From assembly GCF_964355755.1 (NCBI RefSeq), contig NC_092679.1, positions 6,510,001-6,574,000 on the forward strand: a stretch of DNA of 64,000 nucleotides, in the 5' to 3' direction. This document shows positions 53,901-63,256 of this stretch, piece by piece. The position numbers were made by a program, and so were the translations under genes. Numbering within the stretch: the first letter of the stretch is position 1; each line of letters starts with the position of its first letter. Below the pieces are notes generated by a model. The model saw only the letters and a list, made by a program, of their open reading frames with translations, made no database searches and was not told the DNA's origin. The DNA comes from Antedon mediterranea (taxonomy: Eukaryota; Echinodermata; Crinoidea; Comatulida; Antedonidae).

Positions 53901-56900
53901 TTAAAAATTCTTGTAGTCAGACAAAAGATGACATTTGTTTTACTGGTTGATACATCTAAAGACTTGAGTAGCTAACTTATGTAAATGTAAATAAATGTAA
54001 ATGTGGAGGAATAACCTATGACTTGCAGCCTAACTTGACTGAATTGCACACATGTGTGGCACAATAACTTTCTTCTCCCCTAATGATCCCTTCGTGTCAA
54101 GTGCTGCCACTAACGGCGCACATCCATCTGTCCACAACTTATGAAAGGAAAGACTGATTCAAAGTAAATATGTTGGGATAGATGGAGTAAGCAGCCTTGT
54201 TGAATAGACCATTCAACATGTTGGGATAGATGGAGTAAGCCTTGTTGAATAGACCATTCAACATGTTGGGATAGATGGAGTAAGCCTTGTTGAATAGACC
54301 ATTCAACATGTTGGGATAGATGGAGTAAGCAGCCTTGTTGAATAGACCATTCAACTCATAAAATGCTTTTTGTTATTTTTCAGTTTGTAAACCTTCTAGA
54401 GCACATGGGTCAAAGATATCGCATAAAGTAAGTAATATTTAATAATGGTTTTAACTTAATTACAAAAATATAACTTAATATCTTTATTTATTTACCTCCG
54501 CCAAGGAGGTATATGTAATCGGTAGCGTGTGTTTGTTTGTTTGTTAGCAGGATTACTCAAAAAGTAATTACAAGATCTTTACCAAAATGAATAGACAGAT
54601 AGATATGTGGTCAAGGACCATTGCATTAAATTTGGGGACCATTTGGGACCACAGTCCCAATTCTGGACCACTTTTTACTATACTTTTTTAGACCTGCTAG
54701 TGTTAAAAGATAGGACAGAATTGTTCAAAAGCCGGTGAGCAGTCTTAAAGTAACAAGTAAACTGAAATTGCATTTTCTCGAGAACTACTTGTCCAAAAAA
54801 CTTCATTTTTGAACAAGAGGCAAGAGTTATAATTTGTGATTTGTAATTTTAAAACATAATTTGATTTAATGTGCACGTTTTTTGATGCGAGTAGTTTAAA
54901 AAACCTACTTCTTTTCAAATTCACTCGTTTGATTTTTGCGTTGCTGTTCTATTGTTAGTCAACTGAAGCTATTGTTAATTGAAAGGCTTGTTACATAACC
55001 ATTACACCAAACTCGCATACACATGCTTGTAATGAAATTAGCCTAAATCACAAACAGCATTAAGACACACACAATATATATATTTTTTTTACCGGAGAAA
55101 TCTTATGTAGGAGAATTTTACAGTAGGCGGAGGTATGCCCTCTCGGAGTGGCTTTCTAGTTATTACTATAAATACAATATTCATAATTTATTTTAGCAAC
55201 ATAGATTATGTCCAATATTTTAAGTTATTAAAACAAGTAGTAAAATGAATAGATGCACTGTTGTTTCAATAAAATAGTATAAAACATACTCCAAATAAGA
55301 CGTAAACCATGGTTTAACATTTGTATATTTTCATGTTGTTATTTTGGAGTTATGTTTTATATGTTAACTAAAATTAAATAGAGTGTGAGGAATATAAGAT
55401 ACAACAGCTAGTAGAATACGGCCTTACCATGGTGAAACACCGGTTCTCGTCAGATCACCGAAGTTACGCAACGGCCCGGTTAAAGCTCGGATGGGAGACC
55501 ATCTGGGAATACCGGGTGCTGTATATGAAGCTAGGGGTCCCATTAGGCATTTGAAATCAGTACTGCTGACTTTTTTGGCAGCCCCTGCATCTAGTATATG
55601 CCTCTGGTTAAGGTGGGAACTGGACGAGAGAAGCCCTTGGTCAATGTTGGGACCAGCCAAAGGTGCTTTAAACAGTCCTGGCTTAGTCATCATTCAGATG
55701 AATGTAAGACTAATTGACATTATCGTTATACGACAGAAGTCAGCCATATATATATAATATATATATAGTCGAATAGAATTACAATATAATTACTGTAATA
55801 AAAAATGACAAGAACCATGCACAAATTCAGAATGTTGTCTTTTTAATAAACATGAGTTATGTAATTAAAATGAATGTTATTTATGTTTTTAGATGTCTAT
55901 AATTTTCAACGAATCTGGTCTAAAAGACGTGAAACCACCTTGCGTTGCTCAAACCTTCATTAAACACAATGCAGTTCTACATAAGATATTCATACTAGGA
56001 GATAAACACTTTATTGTACAGAGACCCTCTCTTAAAAACTTTTCTGAAAAGGGTAAGCACTTTCATACATACTTTATACTAATTTTTGTGCCAGATTGGT
56101 TAGTAATTTTAATTCTACTATTTAACTTTGTATACACTGTATGCAAAAAAAAAATGCAACAGCTATAGCCAGTGGAGCAGTTGCCTTCAACTATGAAGTT
56201 TGCTCCTAAATGGAAGAAGAAAAAGTTCTCTATGAAAATACATCCTTATAATATCTTTTTTCCAAAATAAGTGTAAGGTTCGGAAAAAAATGCTTTTGTT
56301 GATAGAATACTGTAACATTTTGTTTTGATATGAAACTATGAATTTCGACATTTTACATGTATATGTATGTAAATTGTGATATTATAAACATACATAGCAC
56401 ATGAGTGAATTGGATATAATTTTAAAATTGCATAAAACAGTAAAATATGATGAGTACACAATGTGTGTGTACCAGCTACAGTATACAATATATATACATT
56501 CATGGTTTTATACATTATTTTTTTTTAGATTCAACTCTAGAAACAATCTTTTTTAATAGTCATGATGTGTCAAAACCGGACTCTGCATCATTTCTGAACA
56601 AGGTAGGTATAGCGGTATTTCAGTCAGTATTATGACGAATGATGGAACACTTTCCTGGGTTTGAATGGTCTCGCCTTTAAAGGGTTCTCCAATATCCCCA
56701 ACTCTCATTAACCCTTTCACTGCGGAGCATTATTCCCACCTCTGTGCAAAATATATATTTACGAAAAATATATGATATTTTAAATTGTGTAATTATTTTT
56801 GTGGTGTGTGATGGGCAAAGGGTTAGTCTACAGTTAGGTATAAAAAAAAATGTAATTTGCATATTGATGACGTCATGTGACGTCATTACAGGTATTTTAG

Positions 56901-58463
56901 GATTTCGTGTTTTTTATCGAATCAATGATAAAAACTATATTTTCTATAAGAAATTCTTATAGAATACGTTTTTCCAACTGGATGTTGATGAAAATACGTA
57001 TAACAAATAAAAATATTTAAAAAAATTGAATTATTTTTGTTTTATAAAAATTATGCACAAATCAAAGTTTTGGGGCAAAATCGTGAAAATAATGACATTT
57101 TCAAAAAATTCACTATAGTACAAAAACTAACTATTTTTTCTGAATTTTTTTTTTTTGCGTGTTGTGATAAACACTGTTGCCCTATTGGGGCTGGTAAATT
57201 TTTGTTACTTTCAAAATGGCTGCCATTACGCTAATCAAAACAACTTTCCAAGATAGAAATACTATTATATATACTATACTATATATAATATAACTATAGA
57301 GGGCGCATTATTTTCAAGATGATAATACAACTATAGAGGGCCGTTTTTTTTCATGGAAAAAAATTTTAATGACTTGCAAAAATATTCAAGTTCATCGAAA
57401 AAATACAGAGGGTGCTATATATTGTAGGCAAATACGATTAAATCATTGTTTTGCCCATACCCGGTATTACCCGGGTATACGTATTTCAACGACGTCTGTT
57501 TATACCCGGTAGTACCGGGTATACGCAGTGAAAGGGTTAAATCTCTGTCTACACTATCAAATTTTATGTGATATCACAACCATATTTGGGCATCTCACTT
57601 CCATATTTGGGCACATCACACCTTTTTTGGCCACATAAAGTTTGATAGTGTGGACAGAGCTTTAGTAAGTGTTGTAGTTAAATTGAAACAATTGACCGTT
57701 TACAGCTTGATGACAGTGACTGCAAATCTTCAGGTAAAGAACCATGTGGAACGACGATAAACAAACTAGTAGAACGAGTATGCAGTCAGTTGAATAGCTC
57801 CCTCATAGGTATTGATATCATTGTTGAAAATGAAACCGGTGTTCATTACATCATTGACGTTAATGCATTCCCTAGTAAGTATCTTTTTTTTAAATGTTTA
57901 TCTTTTTCTTTTGGCCCAGGAGTCGCAATAGCAGGACTGAAAGATGTGCGGCTCCGTAGATAAGTGGCTGTGTGTGTACTAGTACATATTTTAATTTTTA
58001 AAAATAATTTTTTAAATCGGATCATTGTGACATTATTTGTTTACCCCCATTGTCAATATCTCTCGGATCATTACTGCTTCAGGTCCGACAGCATTTTTAG
58101 TCGGATAAACAAATTGTTTTTATAATATTAGGTTATGAAGGTGTTCCAAATATTCTGCAGCTGTTATCAGACTACATTTTACAACAATTATTCAAAACAT
58201 CAAACGGACGTCCGCAACATTCACAAGAAAATGGATTCACCAAAAAGCTGATCACAAATGCCAAGGATGTTATAAAAAATAGTCTTTCCATGGACTCCAA
58301 GAAACAGGGTATGGTGAATGGTTATTCAACGGAAACGAGGAACCAGGAATTGGCCACCAGTCTTTCTAAGAACCAAGTAAGGAATGAAACGAATGCCAGG
58401 AATCACTCAACCGTTAAGGGTGAATCGAGGAACCAAACATTGGTAAATGGGGTGTATTTATGA
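47927..58463 (+). CDS. ITPK1: Inositol-tetrakisphosphate 1-kinase, 10 exons, complete
   Basis: ITPK1 is an ATP-grasp kinase that phosphorylates inositol tris- and tetrakisphosphates in the cytosol on the route to InsP5/InsP6. Exons: 47927-48003, 49317-49347 (31 nt), 52620-52745, 53104-53221, 53537-53629, 54384-54427, 55893-56052, 56529-56602, 57706-57874, 58132-58463; phases join to 407 residues (human 414). Start MIRIGYWMSEKKRKKI matches human RVGYWLSEKKIKKL. Further matches: EEQGPFDVILHKATDIL, VLVLDPLDSI, CKPSRAHGSKISHK, PPCVAQTFIKHNAVLHK, VQRPSLKNFS, IFFNSHDVSKPDS and GIDIIVENETG...IIDVNAFPSYEGV. The two Asp and the Asn of the metal site (DIIV, DVNAF) are present. The family FPGYEG is FPSYEG here, with the Ser codon split by the last intron. 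The C-terminal ~70 residues are Asn/Ser/Lys-rich and not conserved. Confidence 0.95.
48345..48586. mobile_element. ~240-bp inverted-repeat element in ITPK1 intron 1
   Basis: Ends AATTGTCGTATTCGAT and ATCGAATACGACAATT. The interior repeats CGTTGAGTA and TTGTCAACG motifs in both orientations. Confidence 0.8.
50284..51204. mobile_element. ~920-bp element with GTTTCTGCTGCC ends and ATACCGTATAT palindromes
   Basis: GGGCCCGTTTCTGCTGCC at the left and GGCAGCAGAAACGGGGCC at the right. Inside, CCGTTTCCGCTGCA and TGCAGCAGAAACGGG recur, and AATATACCGTATAT is repeated many times near both ends and in the centre. No coding capacity; lies in ITPK1 intron 2. Confidence 0.75.
51777..52418. mobile_element. 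~640-bp element with TTAAAGMCCCCTTCCCT ends
   Basis: Left TTAAAGCCCCCTTCCCTACG, right GCAGGGAAGGGGTCTTTAA; subterminal AAAACGT motifs on both sides. Contains an AGGCCTAG-rich tract. In ITPK1 intron 2. Confidence 0.75.
53649..53864. mobile_element. ~215-bp inverted-repeat element
   Basis: Ends AAGGCCAACTTGGACAGCGT and GTGTCTGAGTTGGCCAA, with internal GATGAGTCGTCTCATCG and GACGATTCGTCTCGTCGG. Lies in the ITPK1 intron after exon 53537-53629. Confidence 0.7.
54168..54358. repeat. ~50-bp tandem repeat, four copies, next to an ITPK1 acceptor
   Basis: Units of ATGTTGGGATAGATGGAGTA + AGC(AGC)CTTGTTGAATAGACC, nearly identical. It ends ~25 bases before the acceptor of exon 54384-54427. Confidence 0.93.
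54487..55162. mobile_element. CCTCCGCCAAGGAGG element
   Basis: Left end ACCTCCGCCAAGGAGGTATA and right end GGCGGAGGTATGCCCTCTCG, with TTTGTTTGTTTGTTAGCAGG and ATTACTCAAAAAGTAATTAC near the left. I recognise this left end as a repeat found in many animal genomes; its class is not clear to me. Confidence 0.7.
55412..55690 (+). mobile_element. 5S rRNA-derived SINE (or 5S pseudogene with tail)
   Basis: About 55414-55524 follows the 5S rRNA sequence: ACCGGTTCTCGTCAGATCAC, CGAAGTTACGCAACGGCCCG, GGATGGGAGACCATCTGGGA and ATACCGGGTGCTGTA. The 5' end (TACGGCCTTACCATGG) and the internal promoter are diverged from functional 5S. The following ~165 bp (AAGCTAGGGGTCCC ... CAGTCCTGGC) is unrelated to 5S and could be a SINE body. 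Lies in the ITPK1 intron between 54427 and 55893. Confidence 0.75.
56712..57536. mobile_element. 825-bp TTAA-flanked piggyBac-like MITE
   Basis: Perfect ends CCCTTTCACTGCG and CGCAGTGAAAGGG, with TTAA on both sides (56708-56711, 57537-57540). Subterminal TACCCGGTA/TACCGGGTATA motifs are at the right. Interior TTTGCATATTGATGACGTCA and ATGTGACGTCATTACAG are shared with the fragment at 9684. No transposase. Confidence 0.85.
57541..57663. mobile_element. AAGCTCTGTCTACAC-family MITE
   Basis: Directly abuts the right TTAA of the piggyBac-like MITE. The left end is ATCTCTGTCTACACTATCA, so its first bases may have been replaced by that insertion. Confidence 0.8.
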
Positions 58464-59283
58464 GATGAAAGATGGGTAACAAACTTGACAAAGCTATTTA
58501 AGGTATAATTTCTAATACAGCAATATTATATCAATAACATATTCATTCTCTTTCAGTGCCGATTAAAAACACACCTGATTCTCTGTACTGTATCCCCACA
58601 CATGGCACAATCTGCCCATGGTTTATGGCCTATTGCATGATAAAAGCATCACATGTGATTCTGTATTACAGATTCAGTACCGAGATTCGGCTTTTAAACA
58701 TGAGTACTTGTGAAGTAATTTTGAATGGCAGCACACTCTGTTATGTTGAAACATTCCCTTTTAAAACCTTAATCCTCTTGTCAAGCAGACATTTTTTTCT
58801 CTCCCGGTTTGTAGCAAGAACCAAAGACAGTACCCCCTCTTAAATCAATTTTCATCCGCAATATCAAATCCCAACTAATGGGAAAACCTAAAATTAAATT
58901 GTTCAGAAGAAAAAATTGTGAAAACCAGCAATACTGTGGATAGCAGTGACTGGATTTAAATATAATATAAAATTAAAGTAAATTTTTTAAATTACAAACA
59001 AATTGTACACATTTTGGGATTCTTCTTGTATGGATTGTTAAAATTGAATTTTTAAATTGTTTTCAGGCATTCATTTTTGTTTAGAAGTAAACTTGAAATC
59101 CAATTCATACCCACCCTAATCAAATGATTTATAGTAAAGTATTTACAAATAAGGTCATCAATTATATGATATAGATTAAAAATAGGTAAAATATTTCTGT
59201 TCATAAATAAAAACAGAGTTTGTATATTTTTTAACAATTATAGGATTATTTACGGTATTCTAATTTAAACCCCCAAATTGTCA

Positions 59284-59832
59284 TTAAAGATGTACTGTCC
59301 CTTGAAACACGAAAAAATGAAGAAAAAAAATATTCTAAATATAAATTGGCCATATCAAAGTAATACAGTATTAAAGTTATTCACTTTAAGTCGAAAATTC
59401 GAGGCAAAAACAACAAGTTTACGTAATTAACAGGTAAATTAATTTGATTAAATTTCGTTTGGAAAATCGTCACGAGCGAAAGTAAACAAAGATTTCAAAC
59501 CACGAGTATGCATTATGCATGATGCAAATTAGGATTGTTTACAACTCGTCGCGGTTGAGAAGGTGTTTTCACACAGATCGAGAGGAAGTTTTATGATTAT
59601 GCATACAGAGTAGCCAAACAAGCGCATTGCATTATGAGATATGTTTTGATCGAAAACTTTGACTGAAAGTCGAAGTTATTTTTTGAACAAAAAAACGTCC
59701 GTATTTCGGTTACATTAATTTTTTTTTAAATAATTTTTTGTGAAAGTTAATAACTATTATGATACTTAAAAATGACCCACCTTTTTTCGAAATATAAAAA
59801 AAAATAATTAGTCAAAGGGACAATACATCTTT
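59284..59832. mobile_element. TTAAAGATGTACTGTCC-family MITE, long copy
   Basis: TTAAAGATGTACTGTCCCTT at the left and GGGACAATACATCTTTAA at the right, ~550 bp, AT-rich, no coding capacity. Confidence 0.78.
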
Positions 59833-60370
59833 AACATCTGTTTTTTTTTTTAAATTCTTCTCTTCCACGCTATGAACCCATCTACCTTCCACCGAATTTA
59901 TTTTTTAATTTTATAAAAATCAGCCAAAATAATTATCTTTATTTTCACCCTTCCATGTGTTGTCTCTAAACCTACCACTGGTTGGCAAACTCATAAAATG
60001 TTTTTGGGGTTATTTATTTGCTTCTCAATTTCTATTGTTCACTAAACATTCACAATGGATTGGCACAATAGGAAAGATCATAGACTTCTTTAACATAATT
60101 ATTTCTAAATAATAGTAGTCACTATAACTTGTATCAGGTATATTTTAATATTGCAGATAAAAAAATAATAGTTCATATTCACAGTACTGAATACAATGAA
60201 AGCTGCTAAATCATTAAAATATTAAACATAGTATAACTATAATAAATAAGGATAAGTAGAATAAATAAACCTGAATGATATTTACAGAGTAAACTGGTGA
60301 AATGGTCCCTAAAAAGAATCAAATTTAATGATGAGATTTAAAGGGTCATTGTATGCTTTTAGCCTATTTT

Positions 60371-60517
60371 AAAGCTCTGTCCACACTATCAAACTTTATT
60401 ATGCGACAACAAAATGTGATGTGCCCATATATATATGGAGACGATGACGAATACTACCATATTTTGGCACATCACACTTTCTTTGTCAAACTAATTTGAT
60501 AGTGTAGACAGAGCTTA
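60371..60517. mobile_element. AAGCTCTGTCTACAC-family MITE
   Basis: Complete copy (AAAGCTCTGTCCACACTATC ... GTGTAGACAGAGCTTAA), downstream of ITPK1. Confidence 0.85.
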
Positions 60518-61028
60518 AGTTTAGTTTTTAAATTTCATTATTTTTAAATGCTTTTTTTATCCTATTGGAAATCATATTTGATTTCTGTAATATAGTATTT
60601 TTTTTATATCTAAAAAACTGGTATTACTGTATCGAAATATGTGTTATAGATGCTATGTAATGTAAAAACATGTTGAGCAACTTAGGGTCAACAAACGTAG
60701 GAATTGACCTCTCATTATATTGTTATAACACTGCCTTGTTTGAATTTAGCCAACTATATGTTAATAGTTATGTTAATAAAATGTTTGTTTTTTACGCAGT
60801 ATAACGTAAGTTTGTATTTTTTTAAATTACTTTTTACTTTTGTACAATTACGATTAATTATTGAAATCAAATTTTCGTTTTTCATGAAGGTGAAAAATAA
60901 ACGTTGAAACTTACCAACGTTTCGTGCGTTAGCATCGCACTTTCTCAAGGTAGTGGTGTCAGCTTGGTTTGCCGACACTGATCATGGCATAGTCACGTGA
61001 TGTTGTTGTGACATGCGCCCTCTCTGAG

Positions 61029-61520
61029 TTATTTCTTGAAAACCTCTGGGTAAATCCCAGAGGGGTCCGCCACGGCCGGCCGTCTCACTTCTAACAGGTC
61101 ATCATATATGTGTGGCAGCCACTTTCCTCCTTGGTCTCTGTTCATGTTGTTCTCAGTTTTTCTAATTGAAATTGCTTCTTGCCATCCTCTCTTGTTGATG
61201 TTTCCCTCTTTCTTCAACACTTTCGCCTCCCAATTAGGTGTATGGTTTTCCTTTATAGCATGGTCTGTAATTGCAGATTTATGTGTAATGTTTGATTGTG
61301 ACATTCTGCTTGACCTTGTCATGACTCCTTTCGTGTGATCTTCTACATCTTTTTTATGTTCTTTTATTCTGTTTCCCAGTTTTCTACCAGTTTCTCCTAT
61401 GTATATTAAGTTGCAATTCATACAGGGTACACCATACACTACTCCACTTGTGTCCTCCGGCTTAATCTTATCTTTTGGGTGTACTATATGCGATCTCAAT
61501 TTGTTTTGGGGTACAAAGAG
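61029..61520 (-). pseudogene. GIY-YIG endonuclease domain of the Penelope-like element
   Basis: The domain reads GVVYGVPCMNCNLIYIGETG, then RKLGNRIKEHKKD and AITDHAIKENH. GVVY...IYIGETGR is the GIY-YIG core; CMNC and the His pair are the Cys/His residues typical of Penelope endonucleases. The similarity continues upstream of the first ATG (LRSHIVHPKDKI, from about 61508), in a frame different from the RT frame. The shift lies at about 61498-61515, within the AC/AA-rich join, and looks like a one-base lesion. Confidence 0.88.
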
Positions 61521-62533
61521 TTAATTTTGTGGTTAGTGAGCGTTCTACGTATCTTTTCGGATATCCCTTTCACATAGGGTAAAGCTACGCTGCCACGCAT
61601 GTCTTGTTTGTTTTCTCCTTTTTTCTGACTATTCTTTTCTTTTTTATTGTGTATCACTCTATTGATGGCCCAATTTGGGTATTCACATATATTAAGTACC
61701 TTTCGAATGTGCTTCATCTCTTCTCTTTTGCTCTGCTGTGTTGTTACAATGTTTTGGCATCTGTCCACTAGTGTGTTGATGACGCTCAGCTTGTGCTCAA
61801 GAGGATGATTTGATTTGAAGTTTAAGTATTGGTCAGTATGTGTGGGTTTCCTGTAAATCGAAGTTTCTATAGTACCGTCAGTTTTTAGGGTGATGAGGCA
61901 GTCCAAGAACGGAAGAGTGTTGTCGGTCATTCTTTTTGTAGTGAACTTGATACTTTTAGTTGGGTCTATGGTGTTAAGATGTTTAAGATCTTCTATAGAT
62001 TCCTTTTCGACCACAGCTAATACATCATCTACATACCTTCGCCAATAAGTGGGTCTGATGTTGTCATTTGCCCTGCTTATGGCCTCAGTCTCCAACCATT
62101 CTAAAAACAGGTTCGCAACGATTGGGCTAATTGGACTTCCCATAGCTATGCCAGATTTTTGCCTGTATATGATGTTTCCAAAACTGAAGTATGCGGTGTT
62201 CACGACCAGAGACAACAGTTCCATAACATCTTCTACTTTCAGTTTTGTACGGTTTTGTAGCGTTTGGTCAGCCCTCAAGCATTCATGTATTATTTCCAGT
62301 GATTTTTCCGTAGGGGTCTTTGTAAACAAAGATACTACATCAAATGAAACAAAGGTATGGTTAGGTGACACATGAAGATCTTTTAGTTCGGTGGCTAGTT
62401 CTTTTGAGTTGTTTATTGAGTGTGTGGCGTTGCCAACCATTGGTTTTAGAATATCTCTTAGAAATTTGGACACCTCATAGTAAATGGAGTCTATACCGTC
62501 TACGATTGGCCTTGGCCAGTGTCGGCAAACCAA
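61496..62533 (-). pseudogene. Penelope-like reverse transcriptase, N-terminally truncated
   Basis: The open frame gives 345 residues. RT motifs in order: RPIVDGIDSIYYEVSKFLRD (start of palm), FVSFDVVSLFT (motif A region), GIAMGSPISPIVANLFLEWL (motif B), RRYVDDVLAV (catalytic YVDD, motif C), LPFLDCLITL (motif E region) and SIYRKPTHTDQYLNF. The upstream LPKIHKP-type motif of complete elements is missing because the frame runs straight into the inverted arm at about 62517, so the first residues (VCRHWP) are junction sequence. A stop at 61496-61498 ends the frame just before the endonuclease. Confidence 0.9.
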
Positions 62534-62539
62534 GCTGAC

Positions 62540-62600
62540 ACCACTACCTTGAGAAAGTGCGATGCTAACGCACGAAACGTTGGTAAGTTTTAACGTTTAT
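62540..62600 (+). ncRNA. Hammerhead-like core in Penelope arm (probably dead)
   Basis: The arm contains TTGAGAA, a 5-bp stem GTGCG/CGCAC around an ATGCTAA loop, then GAAA, then ACGTT...AACGT and TTT. This is the order of a hammerhead ribozyme: CUGANGA box, stem II, GAAA box, stem III, cleavage triplet. The first box departs from consensus, with T for C3 and A for G8, positions that normally pair. No long stem I was found. The same core is in the opposite orientation in the left arm (about 60905-60960), where it is sense with respect to the RT. Confidence 0.35.
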
Positions 62601-62685
62601 TTTTCACCTTCATGAAAAACGAAAATTTGATTTCAAAAACATTTTGGGAAGGAGATGAATTTTTTCAATTTTATACGATTAATTA

Positions 62686-63114
62686 GCAAGCTCGATACAA
62701 ATATGATCATCATATGCCCTACAAAATTTATTTATTCAAATATGCAAGACTACAAATAGGTATGTACATTTTTATATATTTTTTTACCACAACAATACAA
62801 TATGAAATGTTTGTAATTGTAATGTAATTAATATTTAGAGCCTTTTTTATAAGGCTGTGTGGACATTTTTGTTTAAAAAAGATATTCAAAATTTCATCAA
62901 TTAACAATTTTTTTAAATACAATTTAAATTGTACTGTATTCAAATTATTTACACTATATAAAAATAAAGGTTGATTAAAAAATTTAAAATATTTTCCACC
63001 AGGGACTGATTTTCCACTACACATCTTTTAGTAACCATGGCAAGAATGGCTTTATTGTTTGGTGAGGTGTAAGAGCAGAAGATGGAATGGCATCCTGATT
63101 CCAGATGGCTTCAC
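62686..63114. other. AT-rich spacer, and diverged partial duplicate of the exon at 63115
   Basis: 62686-63000 shows nothing recognisable. On the minus strand about 63030-63105 reads SGCHSIFCSYTSPNNKAILA in one frame, close to CIICSYSSPVMNNKAVLA of the neighbouring exon. It therefore looks like a diverged tandem copy of that exon's 3' part lying in its 3' UTR. Confidence 0.35.
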
Positions 63115-63256
63115 TCAGGCTTTCAGAAGATCTGCAAATCTTTCTACAGCTAGGACTGCTTTATTGTTCATAACCGGTGAGGAGTAGGAGCAAATGATGC
63201 AACCAGTTGGAATTCTACAGATGATAAGTCCAGCATCACTGCTCTTGGCATACAGG
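63115..63256 (-). CDS. Putative last coding exon of an unrecognised gene
   Basis: Minus-strand open frame of 46 residues plus TGA, preceded by a good acceptor (ttgttgttgatag at about 63257-63269). It reads LYAKSSDAGLIICRIPTGCI, ICSYSSPVMNNKAVLAVERF and ends ADLLKA. The alternating hydrophobic pattern suggests beta-strands followed by a helix. I do not recognise the family. Upstream exons were not found between 63257 and 64000 and would lie beyond the window. Confidence 0.35.

Larger units (their letters stand above)
58464..60848. other. Downstream of ITPK1, no gene recognised
   Basis: Low-complexity AT-rich sequence with a hairpin MITE of the TTAAAGATGTACTGTCC family (about 59284-59832) and a copy of the AAGCTCTGTCTACAC family (about 60371-60517). 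An open frame at 58556-58843 has no recognisable domain and no codon character, and is probably ITPK1 3' UTR. Confidence 0.45.
60861..62673 (-). mobile_element. Penelope-like element, 5'-truncated, inverted termini, 12-bp TSD
   Basis: The insertion is bracketed by TACGATTAATTA at 60849-60860 and again at 62674-62685, a 12-bp target-site duplication. Inside, 120-bp arms at 60861-60980 and 62517-62636 are near-perfect inverted copies. Between them lie reverse transcriptase and GIY-YIG endonuclease coding sequences on the minus strand, the pair that defines Penelope-like elements. The arms probably come from the element's pseudo-LTR, one copy being inverted. The copy is inactive: the RT lacks its N-terminal part and the two domains are in different frames. 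Confidence 0.9.
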
